Assembly: GCF_008000935.1 (NCBI RefSeq)
Contig: NZ_CP042831.1
Coordinates: forward strand, 1,736,001-1,800,000
Length of the DNA stretch: 64,000 bases
Origin: Flavobacterium alkalisoli
Lineage (GTDB): Bacteria > Bacteroidota > Bacteroidia > Flavobacteriales > Flavobacteriaceae
Reading direction: 5' to 3'
Of the stretch, positions 1-8,474 are shown in pieces (the stretch's first letter is position 1; each line of letters starts with the position of its first letter). The notes under the pieces were generated by a model. That model was not told where the DNA came from, did not search any database, and worked only from the letters and a program-made list of their open reading frames with translations. The position numbers and the translations under genes were made by a program.

Positions 1-1
1 C

Positions 2-40
2 GAGTTCCGTTACAAGATTCCTGAAGTCGGTATCAGATGA
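2..40 (+). CDS. possible 3' end of a gene cut by the window edge
   Basis: A short open frame runs in from the left edge and ends at TGA at 38-40 (about 12 residues, ending PEVGIR). It is convergent with lptB and lies just before the lptB terminator. Nothing identifies the family and another frame is also possible, so this is only a guess that a plus-strand gene ends here. Confidence 0.2.
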   Translation, partial: EFRYKIPEVGIR

Positions 41-76
41 GTCAGTTCGTTTTAATTGTATCATTGTGTCAGGTAA

Positions 77-102
77 TAAAAAAAGCGCGGAGAACCGCGC
101 TT
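77..102 (-). terminator. terminator after lptB
   Basis: A GC-rich stem (AAGCGCGG at 83-90 with CCGCGCTT at 95-102) has a short loop and, on the minus strand, is followed by a run of T. It lies just past the lptB stop codon. Confidence 0.8.
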
Positions 103-112
103 ATATTGAATT

Positions 113-898
113 TTAAAAATTTTCTTCATCAGGAACATTGCTTGGGGCTACATGCTGCTGGAAATCGAGCTTTTTCTTTCTTAGCTCAAAATTTTGTCCC
201 AGGTATACTTTACGAACCATTTCATCACTTGCCAGGTCTTCCGGCACACCGGCTTTCAATATCCCTCCTTCAAACATAAGGTAGGTTTTATCAGTAATAG
301 CCAGGGTTTCCTGTACGTTGTGGTCGGTTATAAGAATACCGATATTTTTATTTTTAAGCTGTGCTACAATTCGCTGAATATCCTCAACCGCTACAGGGTC
401 TACCCCGGCAAAAGGCTCATCCAGAAGAATGAATTTAGGGTCGGTGGCCAGTGCACGGGCAATCTCAGTTCTTCTTCGCTCACCACCCGATAAAAGGTCA
501 CCGCGGTTAGTACGTATATGCTGAAGGGAGAACTCGTCTATAAGCGCTTCCATTTTAGCTTCCTGCTCTTTTTTAGAAAGATTGGTAAGCTGCAATACAC
601 TAAGGATATTGTCTTCGATGCTTAATTTTCTGAAAACAGAAGCTTCCTGGGCAAGGTAACCTATACCGTTTTGGGCGCGTTTATACATAGGGAAATCGGT
701 AATTTCCATATTGTCAAGGTAAATCTTGCCGCTGTTAGGTTTTACAAGGCCTACGATCATGTAGAAAGAAGTGGTTTTTCCGGCTCCGTTGGGGCCTAAA
801 AGACCAACAATTTCACCCTGATTCACTTCTACAGAGATGCCTTTTACTACGCTTCGTCCTTTGTATGTTTTTATTAAGTTATCTGCTCTTAATTTCAT
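113..898 (-). CDS. lptB: LPS export ABC transporter ATP-binding protein LptB
   Basis: This is the cytoplasmic ATPase of the LptBFGC machine that pulls lipopolysaccharide out of the inner membrane. The 261 residues form one ABC domain: Walker A GPNGAGKTT at about 35-43, signature LSGGERRR near 138, Walker B ILLLDEP near 158 and a TDHNV H-loop near 193. The signature and the FAGVDP stretch after Walker B are typical of LptB rather than of general ABC proteins. The C-terminus is about 20 residues longer than in E. coli, with a charged tail. It is the last gene of the operon kdsD-tatC-AhpD-like-lptB, so two of the four genes serve LPS synthesis and export. Confidence 0.93.
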   Translation of the reverse strand: MKLRADNLIKTYKGRSVVKGISVEVNQGEIVGLLGPNGAGKTTSFYMIVGLVKPNSGKIYLDNMEITDFPMYKRAQNGIGYLAQEASVFRKLSIEDNILSVLQLTNLSKKEQEAKMEALIDEFSLQHIRTNRGDLLSGGERRRTEIARALATDPKFILLDEPFAGVDPVAVEDIQRIVAQLKNKNIGILITDHNVQETLAITDKTYLMFEGGILKAGVPEDLASDEMVRKVYLGQNFELRKKKLDFQQHVAPSNVPDEENF

Positions 899-918
899 GT
901 TTTCAGGTTTCTTGTACG

Positions 919-1275
919 TTATTCGCCTTTACTGTTTTCTTCCAGTGCTTCCCAAAACTCATAAGCCCTCCTTAAGTGGGGTACTACTATGGTTCCGCCT
1001 ACAAGTGTTGCAATACCCAGTGCTTCCATAACCTGTTCTTTGTTGAGGCCTTCTTTATAGCACGTTTCAAGGTGGTATTTTATACAGTCGTCACAACGAA
1101 GTACTGCCGATGCAACCAGTCCTAAAAGTTCCTTGGTTTTTACGTCAAGGGCACCTTCCATATAGGCGTTGGTATCAAGGTTAAAAATACGTTTTATTAT
1201 TTTGTTGTTATCCGCCAGAAGCTTGTCGTTCATTTTTTGGCGGTAATCGTTAAATTCCTGTACTAAATCAGCCAT
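919..1275 (-). CDS. carboxymuconolactone decarboxylase / AhpD-like family protein
   Basis: This 118-residue protein belongs to the AhpD-like alkylhydroperoxidase / carboxymuconolactone decarboxylase fold. The motif RCDDCIKYH (about 80-88) has the CxxC pair and the following His used by AhpD-type peroxidase or disulfide reductase enzymes, and the C-terminal half contains the usual EALGIATLVGG helix. The electron donor and substrate cannot be read from sequence. It lies 3 bp after tatC and 20 bp before lptB in one operon; no functional link to LPS or Tat is evident. Confidence 0.85.
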   Translation of the reverse strand: MADLVQEFNDYRQKMNDKLLADNNKIIKRIFNLDTNAYMEGALDVKTKELLGLVASAVLRCDDCIKYHLETCYKEGLNKEQVMEALGIATLVGGTIVVPHLRRAYEFWEALEENSKGE

Positions 1276-1278
1276 AGT

Positions 1279-2115
1279 CTATTTTTTTAGCTCATTTGTT
1301 TTTAATTCTTTTTTCTCCATTCTTGCCGAAATAAGAATGCTTATTTCATATAAAATAGCCAGTGGTATGGTTACTATAATCTGACTTACCACATCTGGAG
1401 GGGTTACCACGGCAGCTACTATAAGCATAATTACATAAGCAAACTTTCTGTAGCCTCTTAAAGTGGCAGCAGTAACAAGTCCTATTTTAGAAAGGAAATA
1501 GATTACTATAGGTAACTCAAAAATCAAGCCACACGATATTGCTGTAGTTTTAACCAGACTCAAATAGGAATCAAGGTCAATGTCGTTTTTAACCACGTCA
1601 CTAATCCGGTATGTTCCTAAAAAGTTTATGGAAAGCGGGACTATTAAAAAATATCCGAATAATACACCTAAAAAGAACAGGGTAGAAGTGGTGAATAAAA
1701 ATGTGAGGGCATACTTGCGCTCCTTGTCATAAAGTGCGGGCCTGATAAATTTCCAGAATTCCCATAGTATAAAAGGGAAAGCCAGAATAAAACCTGCGGT
1801 TATGGCTGTCCATATATCGGTAGAGAACTGCCCGTCCATACGGCGGCTTTGTATCTCAAATGGAATCTCGGTTACGCAAAAACTCTTGTCAAGATCATAT
1901 TTGTTGGCCAGGTCGCAAAAAAAGCGATAAGTGATAAAATTGCCGTCTTTTGGTGCAAAAATTATTTCGTCGAAAATAAATTTACTGAAAGCGAAAGCTA
2001 CGCAGGCAGCTATTAAAATTGCAACGGTACTCCTTATAAGCAGCCACCTTAACTCTTCAAGGTGATCCAGGAAAGACATTTCGCCAGAGTTGCTTTTTTT
2101 TGCTTTTTGAGCCAT
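1279..2115 (-). CDS. tatC: twin-arginine translocase subunit TatC
   Basis: This is the Tat receptor, an inner-membrane protein that binds twin-arginine signal peptides and exports folded proteins. The 278 residues start with the conserved MSFLDHLEELRW segment and contain about six membrane helices, with the typical FxxWxF-RPALYDKERK loop and a late VVTPPDVVSQ segment. A Bacteroidetes-type periplasmic insert follows the first helix. The stop is 1 bp from kdsD upstream and the gene is followed 3 bp later by the AhpD-like gene, so it is co-transcribed. No tatA or tatB gene is in the window. Confidence 0.95.
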   Translation of the reverse strand: MAQKAKKSNSGEMSFLDHLEELRWLLIRSTVAILIAACVAFAFSKFIFDEIIFAPKDGNFITYRFFCDLANKYDLDKSFCVTEIPFEIQSRRMDGQFSTDIWTAITAGFILAFPFILWEFWKFIRPALYDKERKYALTFLFTTSTLFFLGVLFGYFLIVPLSINFLGTYRISDVVKNDIDLDSYLSLVKTTAISCGLIFELPIVIYFLSKIGLVTAATLRGYRKFAYVIMLIVAAVVTPPDVVSQIIVTIPLAILYEISILISARMEKKELKTNELKK

Positions 2116-2116
2116 A

Positions 2117-3082
2117 TTAAACTATTCCTTCTTTTAAAATATCATGTAAATGCAGGATGCCTTTGTATTCGCCATTATCCACTACCACAAGTTGTGTAAT
2201 ACTGAAGTTTTCCATGGTGTTAAGGGCATCAGCAGCCATATCGGTAGATTTTATTGTTTTAGGATTATGCGTCATGATGTCGCGGGCCAAAACACCTGCA
2301 ATGTTATCACGGTCGTTAAGCATCCTCCTTATATCTCCATCGGTAATTATACCTATTACTTTTTCATTTTCCACAACAGCAGTTACACCAAGCCTCTTTT
2401 CAGATATCTCAACAATAGCTTTCTTGATGCTGCACTCAGGACTAACAACCGGTTTGTGTGTGTCGTCAAGCATATCGCCTACACGAAGCAGAAGTTTTTT
2501 ACCAAGTGCTCCGCCCGGATGATATTTTGCAAAATCCTCACTTTTAAAGTTGTTAAGCTCCATAAGGCAAACGGCTAATGCATCACCTAAAACAAGCTGT
2601 GCTGTGGTACTGTTGGTTGGGGCAAGATTATTAGGGCATGCCTCATTTTCTACATACGCATGAAGTACGTAATCGGATTCTTTTCCTAAAAACGAATTTT
2701 TATTGGCTGTCATTCCAATAAGTACGTTGCCAAAGCGTTTTAGTAGTGGTACCAGTACTTTTATTTCGGGACTGTTACCGCTTTTTGAAATACAGATAAC
2801 AACATCGCCGGGTTGTACCATGCCTAAATCGCCATGAATGGCTTCGGCAGCGTGAAGGAATAATGAAGGTGTTCCGGTCGAGTTAAGGGTGGCAACCATT
2901 TTGTTTGCAATAATGGCGCTTTTGCCTATTCCGGTTACAACCAGCCTGCCTTTGCTCTGGTAAATTATCTCGGCAGCTTTTGCAAAATCCTCATCTAAAT
3001 ATTGAATAAGGTTAGCAATGCTCTCACTTTCAGAAAGTATGGTTTTCCTGGCAGAAGCCAGTATTGCTTGTGTATTTATCAA
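2117..3082 (-). CDS. kdsD: D-arabinose-5-phosphate isomerase (KpsF/GutQ family)
   Basis: The enzyme converts ribulose-5-phosphate to arabinose-5-phosphate, the precursor of the LPS sugar Kdo. The N-terminal half is a SIS sugar-isomerase domain (GIGKSAIIANKM near 51, SKSGNSPEIK near 99, HPGGALGKK near 188), followed by two CBS domains from about 205 to the end, the usual KdsD layout. The reading frame begins with TTG at 3082; no ATG lies near, and homologues begin at about the same place, so TTG is accepted. A TAAATTTG -7 box at 3141-3148 on the minus strand could drive the whole four-gene operon. Confidence 0.92.
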   Translation of the reverse strand: MINTQAILASARKTILSESESIANLIQYLDEDFAKAAEIIYQSKGRLVVTGIGKSAIIANKMVATLNSTGTPSLFLHAAEAIHGDLGMVQPGDVVICISKSGNSPEIKVLVPLLKRFGNVLIGMTANKNSFLGKESDYVLHAYVENEACPNNLAPTNSTTAQLVLGDALAVCLMELNNFKSEDFAKYHPGGALGKKLLLRVGDMLDDTHKPVVSPECSIKKAIVEISEKRLGVTAVVENEKVIGIITDGDIRRMLNDRDNIAGVLARDIMTHNPKTIKSTDMAADALNTMENFSITQLVVVDNGEYKGILHLHDILKEGIV

Positions 3083-3140
3083 ACTTGCGAAATGTTTAAA
3101 AAGTTGTGCGTATTAAAGATTTTTGTATCTTTATGTTCTG

Positions 3141-3148
3141 CAAATTTA
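3141..3148 (-). promoter_or_regulatory. putative -7 box of the kdsD operon
   Basis: On the minus strand this reads TAAATTTG, a full match to the Bacteroidetes -7 consensus TAnnTTTG, about 58 bp before the kdsD start. A clear -33 TTG was not found. Confidence 0.45.
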
Positions 3149-3170
3149 TGTAATTTACTATTAATAAATA

Positions 3171-5369
3171 ATGAAATCGACCGAAATTGACTTACACAAA
3201 GAGTTAAAAAAATATTTTGGTTTTAACAAATTTAAAGGTCTCCAGGAAGATGTTGTAAAAAGTATCATTACAGGGAACAATACATTTGTTATAATGCCTA
3301 CAGGTGGCGGAAAATCACTATGTTACCAGTTACCTGCTCTGGCACTCGATGGAACAGCTATTGTAGTTTCCCCACTCATTGCGCTGATGAAAAACCAGGT
3401 TGATGCCATAAGGAGCCTTTCGTCAGAACCAGGAATTGCCCACGTACTTAACTCGTCTCTTACAAAAACAGAAGTTAACCAGGTAAAGAAGGATATAACA
3501 TCTGGAATAACAAAACTTTTATATGTTGCACCTGAGTCGCTTACCAAAGAAGAGTATGTTACTTTTTTAAGGGGAGTAGAGCTTTCTTTTGTAGCCATTG
3601 ATGAGGCTCACTGTATTTCGGAATGGGGTCATGACTTCAGACCTGAATACCGTAACCTTAGGAGCATTATTAAACAGTTGGGCGATGTGCCTGTAATAGG
3701 ACTTACCGCAACAGCAACACCAAAAGTTCAGGAAGATATACTTAAAAACCTTGATATGTCTGATGCCAATGTATTTAAGGCTTCTTTCAACAGGCCAAAC
3801 CTGTATTATGAAGTAAGGCCTAAAGCAAAAACGGTAGAGTCGGATATTATCCGTTTTATCAGGCAACACAAAGGGAAATCAGGAGTTATTTACTGCCTTA
3901 GCCGTAAAAAGGTTGAGGAGATAGCACAGGTGCTACAGGTAAACGGTATCAGTGCGGTGCCATACCATGCAGGACTTGACGCTAAAACCCGTGCCAAGCA
4001 CCAGGATATGTTCCTTATGGAAGATGTTGATGTGGTAGTGGCAACCATTGCTTTTGGTATGGGTATAGATAAACCGGATGTACGTTTTGTAATACACCAC
4101 GACATACCTAAATCACTGGAAAGCTATTATCAGGAAACCGGTAGGGCTGGTCGTGACGGAGGTGAAGGGCATTGTTTGGCGTACTACTCGTATAAAGATA
4201 TTGAGAAACTTGAAAAATTCATGTCGGGCAAACCCGTAGCAGAGCAGGAAATTGGTTTTGCATTGTTACAGGAGGTTGTTGCCTATGCTGAGACATCTAT
4301 GTCAAGAAGGAAATTCCTGCTTCACTATTTTGGGGAGGAATTTGACGACGAGACAGGCGAAGGTGCCGATATGGATGATAATGTTCGTAACCCTAAGAAA
4401 AAATCGGAGGCAAAAGACCAGGTTGTTACTTTGCTGGAAACGGTTAAGGGTACAAAGCAAATGTATAAGTCCAAAGAGGTTATATTTACCCTTACAGGGA
4501 AGGTGAATGCTCTAATAAAAGCACATAAGACCGATTCTCAGTCTTTCTTTGGGAAGGGTAAGGAATATGATGAAAAACACTGGATGGCTTTAATCAGGCA
4601 GGTACTGGTTGAAGGGTATCTGTCAAAAGATATTGAAACTTATGGGGTTTTAAAACTTACCAAAAAAGGAGAGGAGTTTATTGCTGATCCTAAATCATTC
4701 ATGATGACAGAGGATCATGATTATGGCGATGAAACCGATGAAACTACCGTTACCACTGGTAAATCTGCCGGAGGGGTAGCTGATGAGGCTCTTGTAAGTA
4801 TGCTTAAAGACCTTCGTAAAAAAGTGGCTAAAAAGCTTGGAGTTCCGCCATTTGTGGTGTTCCAGGATCCTTCTCTTGAAGATATGGCGTTAAAATATCC
4901 GGTATCTATAGCAGAACTTGGTAATGTTCACGGTGTAGGTGAAGGTAAGGCTAAAAAATACGGTAAGGACTTTGTAGAGCTTATTGAGCGCTATGTTGAG
5001 GATAATGATATTATAAGGCCGGATGATCTTGTGGTGAAGTCTACAGGAGCTAACTCGGCGCTTAAATTATATATCATCCAGAATATAGACAGGAAGCTTC
5101 CGCTTAACGACATTGCAAGCGCTAAAGGCCTTGATATGGATGCATTGCTTAAAGAAATGGAGCAGATTGTTTATTCTGGTACCAAGCTTAATATAAAATA
5201 CTGGATTGACGAAATACTGGATGAAGACCAGCAGGAAGAAATTCATGAATATTATATGGAATCGGAGTCGGATAATATTAAGGATGCCCTTAAGGAATTT
5301 GACGGAGATTATGATACCGAAGAGCTAAGGCTTATGCGTATTAAGTTTATAAGCGAGGTTGCTAATTAA
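3171..5369 (+). CDS. recQ: ATP-dependent DNA helicase RecQ
   Basis: RecQ is a 3'-5' DNA helicase for recombination and repair. The 732 residues contain a Walker A (TGGGKSLCYQLP near 45-56), a DEAH box (IDEAHCISEWGHDFRPEYR near 143), helicase motifs IV-VI (IYCLSRKK, YHAGLD, QETGRAGRDG) and an HRDC-type domain near 540-610. It then continues with a C-terminal extension typical of Bacteroidetes RecQ. The cysteines that normally bind zinc in the RQC region are absent; that stretch reads FGEEFDDETGE instead. The gene is divergent from kdsD and convergent with a small gene, sharing a terminator. A perfect inverted repeat surrounds its stop codon. Confidence 0.95.
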   Translation: MKSTEIDLHKELKKYFGFNKFKGLQEDVVKSIITGNNTFVIMPTGGGKSLCYQLPALALDGTAIVVSPLIALMKNQVDAIRSLSSEPGIAHVLNSSLTKTEVNQVKKDITSGITKLLYVAPESLTKEEYVTFLRGVELSFVAIDEAHCISEWGHDFRPEYRNLRSIIKQLGDVPVIGLTATATPKVQEDILKNLDMSDANVFKASFNRPNLYYEVRPKAKTVESDIIRFIRQHKGKSGVIYCLSRKKVEEIAQVLQVNGISAVPYHAGLDAKTRAKHQDMFLMEDVDVVVATIAFGMGIDKPDVRFVIHHDIPKSLESYYQETGRAGRDGGEGHCLAYYSYKDIEKLEKFMSGKPVAEQEIGFALLQEVVAYAETSMSRRKFLLHYFGEEFDDETGEGADMDDNVRNPKKKSEAKDQVVTLLETVKGTKQMYKSKEVIFTLTGKVNALIKAHKTDSQSFFGKGKEYDEKHWMALIRQVLVEGYLSKDIETYGVLKLTKKGEEFIADPKSFMMTEDHDYGDETDETTVTTGKSAGGVADEALVSMLKDLRKKVAKKLGVPPFVVFQDPSLEDMALKYPVSIAELGNVHGVGEGKAKKYGKDFVELIERYVEDNDIIRPDDLVVKSTGANSALKLYIIQNIDRKLPLNDIASAKGLDMDALLKEMEQIVYSGTKLNIKYWIDEILDEDQQEEIHEYYMESESDNIKDALKEFDGDYDTEELRLMRIKFISEVAN

Positions 5370-5390
5370 ATTAGCAATAGAAAAATAAAT

Positions 5391-5422
5391 AAAAAAGCCC
5401 TGAAAAATCTCAGGGCTTTTTT
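5391..5422. terminator. bidirectional terminator between recQ and the facing small gene
   Basis: AAAAAAGCCCTG and its exact complement CAGGGCTTTTTT flank an 8-nt loop, so the hairpin has a T run on both strands between two convergent genes. Confidence 0.88.
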
Positions 5423-5437
5423 ATTGATATCAATATA

Positions 5438-5677
5438 CTACTGCTCATAAAGTTCACCTCGATGGGGCTTAAGTGCATCACGTACCTGTATCATGTGCTC
5501 ATCGGTAACTACCATGTACGCTATAGCGTGCATATCGGTTAGGACTTCAAATCCGGTGATGTTTAACGGCAGTTTTTCTATTGCTATATATTCTTTTAAA
5601 TGAATTTCATGGTGTTCTGCGGTTTTTGATCCGGCAGGCCCTTTAAAATCCCATATCAGTTTTATTTTTCTCGACAT
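5438..5677 (-). CDS. conserved hypothetical protein, 79 residues
   Basis: A short soluble protein beginning MSRKIKLIWDFKGPAG. It contains several His residues (AEHHEIHLKEY) and no signal peptide or membrane segment. The ATG at 5677 is preferred over an upstream in-frame start at 5701 because the extra residues (MFSENKNK) look like untranslated leader. The family seems to be a flavobacterial protein of unknown function; I cannot assign a role. It faces recQ and is divergent from the DUF2891 gene. Confidence 0.7.
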   Translation of the reverse strand: MSRKIKLIWDFKGPAGSKTAEHHEIHLKEYIAIEKLPLNITGFEVLTDMHAIAYMVVTDEHMIQVRDALKPHRGELYEQ

Positions 5678-5711
5678 CTTATTTTTATTTTCAGAGAACA
5701 AAGTTACTGAG

Positions 5712-5742
5712 TTTTGTCAGAAAATCTATTTGCTTATTTTTG
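5712..5742 (+). promoter_or_regulatory. putative promoter of the DUF2891 gene
   Basis: TTTTG at 5712-5716 (-33 element) and TATTTTTG at 5735-5742 (-7 box, TAnnTTTG) are separated by 19 bp, the usual Bacteroidetes spacing. The start codon follows at 5760. Confidence 0.55.
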
Positions 5743-5759
5743 AGGACAAAGACATTCTT

Positions 5760-6821
5760 ATGAAACACTATTTACTTACCGCTTTATTTATAACCTCTTT
5801 TTCTTTTGCACAGGAGCTTACTTTAGAAAGAGCTAACGGCCTTGCCGGGCTTCCATTAAAGTGTATGCAAAAGGAATATCCTAATAAGCTGAGCCAGTTA
5901 TTGATTGATGAATCGGAACTTGGAGGGCCTAAAGAACTGCACCCTGCCTTTTACGGATGTTTCGACTGGCACTCTTCGGTGCACGGGCACTGGAGTCTGG
6001 TATATCTGTTAAAGCGTTTCCCGGATATTGACAGAAAAGAGGAGATAATAAGTAAACTGAAAGTAAATCTCTCCAAAGAAAATATAGCAGAAGAAATAGC
6101 TTACCTGAGCAAAGAGCATGAAAAGTCGTATGAGCGTACATATGGTTGGGCATGGCTTTTAAAGCTTCAGTTAGAACTGGAAACTTCAGAAATTGATGAG
6201 GTAAAGCAACTGGCAGAGAATGTAAAACCACTATCAGATCTTATCGCGTCAAGATATATTGAGTTTTTGCCAAAACTTAATTATCCGGTTAGGGTTGGAA
6301 CGCATACTAATACTGCTTTTGGAATGTCACTGGCTTGGGATTATGCTATGCATTCTAAAAACACCGAACTGCAAAATGTGATTAGGGATAATGCACTCCG
6401 CTTATTTAAAAATGACGGCGATTGCCCTTTTGCATGGGAACCCAGCGGAACCGATTTTCTTTCGCCTTGTATGGAAGAAATGGGTATTATGCAGCGCGTA
6501 ATGCCTGAAAAAGAATTTTTAAAATGGCTTAAGGATTTTGCTAAGCCATTATTTGATAAAAACTACAAATGGGAACCGGGTAAGGTGTCTGACAGAAGTG
6601 ACGGTCACCTGGTGCACCTTGACGGGCTGAACTTTAGCCGTGCATGGAATATGTACAGGCTGGCAAGTCAGTATCCTAAACAGTTTAGCCACCTTATACC
6701 TTTGGCTAATGAGCATTTTAATTATTCGCTGCCTGCTATAGTAGATGGTAATTATGAAGGAGAACACTGGCTGGCTTCGTTTGCATTACATGCTTTTGAA
6801 GAGAAGGCTGCTCTTAAGTAG
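5760..6821 (+). CDS. DUF2891 domain-containing secreted protein
   Basis: A 353-residue protein of the DUF2891 family, whose biochemical function is not established. The first 18 residues (MKHYLLTALFITSFSFAQ) are a signal peptide, so it acts outside the inner membrane. The mature part is all-helical and rich in conserved aromatic and acidic motifs (FYGCFDWHSSVHGHW near 62, YGWAWLLKL near 131, HTNTAFGMSLAWDYA near 186, HLVHLDGLNFSRAW near 285). This pattern recalls alpha/alpha-barrel glycan-active proteins, but that is inference only. The ATG at 5760 is chosen over one at 5730 because it begins the signal peptide and follows the promoter. Confidence 0.8.
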   Translation: MKHYLLTALFITSFSFAQELTLERANGLAGLPLKCMQKEYPNKLSQLLIDESELGGPKELHPAFYGCFDWHSSVHGHWSLVYLLKRFPDIDRKEEIISKLKVNLSKENIAEEIAYLSKEHEKSYERTYGWAWLLKLQLELETSEIDEVKQLAENVKPLSDLIASRYIEFLPKLNYPVRVGTHTNTAFGMSLAWDYAMHSKNTELQNVIRDNALRLFKNDGDCPFAWEPSGTDFLSPCMEEMGIMQRVMPEKEFLKWLKDFAKPLFDKNYKWEPGKVSDRSDGHLVHLDGLNFSRAWNMYRLASQYPKQFSHLIPLANEHFNYSLPAIVDGNYEGEHWLASFALHAFEEKAALK

Positions 6822-6858
6822 GTTTGTTTTTAAGTGAAAATAATCTCTAAATATTGAT

Positions 6859-6866
6859 TATTTTTG
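6859..6866 (+). promoter_or_regulatory. -7 box almost touching the start codon of the FAD oxidoreductase
   Basis: TATTTTTG matches TAnnTTTG and ends only 4 bp before the ATG at 6871. If used, the mRNA would be leaderless or nearly so. No good -33 TTG lies 17-23 bp upstream. Confidence 0.4.
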
Positions 6867-6870
6867 CGGC

Positions 6871-8427
6871 ATGCCAAGAGAACTCCAGATACAGGTTGCC
6901 CCAGAGGTAGCTGCACAGCAGCATTTACTTATAGCTCATGTAGCTAAACTTATGCAGGTTAAGCCTGAAGAGATTAATCATATTGCGGTTATAAAGCGCT
7001 CTATAGATGCGCGCCAAAAAGCTATTAAGATAAATCTTAAGGTTGCCGTATACTGGAGGGAAACTTTTGAGGAAAACACTGTTCCGTTACCGGAATATAA
7101 AGATGTTTCAAACAGTCAGGAGGTTATTATTGTTGGCGCCGGCCCTGCAGGATTATTTGCTGCCCTTCAGTTAATAGAACTGGGTGTTAAGCCTATAGTT
7201 TTAGAAAGAGGTAAGGATGTACAGGAGCGCAGGCGTGACCTAAAGGCAATAAACCGTGATCATGTTGTAAACGAAGATTCCAACTATTGTTATGGTGAGG
7301 GAGGGGCAGGAACCTATTCTGACGGTAAGCTGTACACCCGATCTAAAAAGCGTGGTGATGTAGACCGAATTCTTAAACTGTTTGTGGCTTTTGGTGCTGC
7401 CGATAATATCATGGTAGAGGCACATCCGCATATTGGTACAAATAAACTGCCGAAGATAATCAAGTCCATGCGTGAAAAGATTATCGAGTATGGCGGTAAG
7501 GTACTTTTTGATACCCGTGTAACCGATATTTTGCTTAAAAATAATGAGGTTGATGGTGTTGTTACCCAGAATGGGGACGTTATCAATGCTAAAAAAATCA
7601 TACTTGCTACTGGCCACTCTGCCAGGGATATATTTGAACTTCTTGACCGTAAAAAGATATTTATTGAAGCCAAACCTTTTGCGCTTGGTGTAAGGGCAGA
7701 GCATCCGCAAACTTTAATCGACAGTATACAGTACAGCTGCGATTTTAGAGGAGAATATTTACCGCCTGCACCTTACAGTATTGTAAAACAGGTAAACGGC
7801 AGGGGTATGTATTCTTTCTGTATGTGTCCGGGTGGGGTTATAGCACCATGTGCTACCAGTCCGGGTGAGGTTGTAACAAATGGCTGGTCACCTTCTAAAA
7901 GGGATCAGGCAACGGCTAACTCGGGTATTGTTGTAGAGCTGAAACTGGAAGATTTTAAACCGTTTGCAAAATTTGGTGCACTTGCTGGAATGGAGTTTCA
8001 AAAAAGTATTGAGCAGAAAGCATGGCATCTGGCAGGGGAAACCCAAAAAGTGCCTGCGCAACGCATGATAGATTTTACCCAAAGTAAGGTTTCGGCCGAT
8101 ATTCCTAAAACATCTTATGTGCCTGGTACAACTTCGGTTGAATTAGGACAGGTGTTCCCGGGATTCCTTACACAGGTAATGAGGCAGGGATTTGTAGATT
8201 TTGGTAAATCTATGAGAGGGTATTTAACCAATGAAGCCATATTGCATGCGCCGGAATCGAGAACTTCATCACCTGTGCGTATACCGCGTGATCCTTATAC
8301 TTTAGAGCATGTACAGATAAAGGGGCTTTATCCTTGTGGTGAAGGTGCCGGATATGCCGGAGGTATTATTTCTGCTGCAATAGACGGGGAGAAATGTGCT
8401 ATAAAATGTGCTGAAGAGTTGAATTAA
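6871..8427 (+). CDS. FAD-dependent oxidoreductase (COG2509-type)
   Basis: A 518-residue flavoprotein. An N-terminal part of about 85 residues precedes the dinucleotide-binding motif IIVGAGPAGLFAALQL with a following acidic LERG. Later motifs are CYGEGGAGTYSDGKL, ATGHSARDIFELL and the C-terminal GLYPCGEGAGYAGGIISAAIDG, which closes the FAD site. This layout matches the uncharacterised FAD-dependent protein family COG2509; the substrate is unknown. No signal peptide, so cytoplasmic. It stands alone between a DUF2891 gene and a serine hydrolase, each with its own spacing. Confidence 0.85.
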   Translation: MPRELQIQVAPEVAAQQHLLIAHVAKLMQVKPEEINHIAVIKRSIDARQKAIKINLKVAVYWRETFEENTVPLPEYKDVSNSQEVIIVGAGPAGLFAALQLIELGVKPIVLERGKDVQERRRDLKAINRDHVVNEDSNYCYGEGGAGTYSDGKLYTRSKKRGDVDRILKLFVAFGAADNIMVEAHPHIGTNKLPKIIKSMREKIIEYGGKVLFDTRVTDILLKNNEVDGVVTQNGDVINAKKIILATGHSARDIFELLDRKKIFIEAKPFALGVRAEHPQTLIDSIQYSCDFRGEYLPPAPYSIVKQVNGRGMYSFCMCPGGVIAPCATSPGEVVTNGWSPSKRDQATANSGIVVELKLEDFKPFAKFGALAGMEFQKSIEQKAWHLAGETQKVPAQRMIDFTQSKVSADIPKTSYVPGTTSVELGQVFPGFLTQVMRQGFVDFGKSMRGYLTNEAILHAPESRTSSPVRIPRDPYTLEHVQIKGLYPCGEGAGYAGGIISAAIDGEKCAIKCAEELN

Positions 8428-8474
8428 AGTTTTTCTTCTTACTATATTATCAAACCTAAAAAATCAAACTAATT

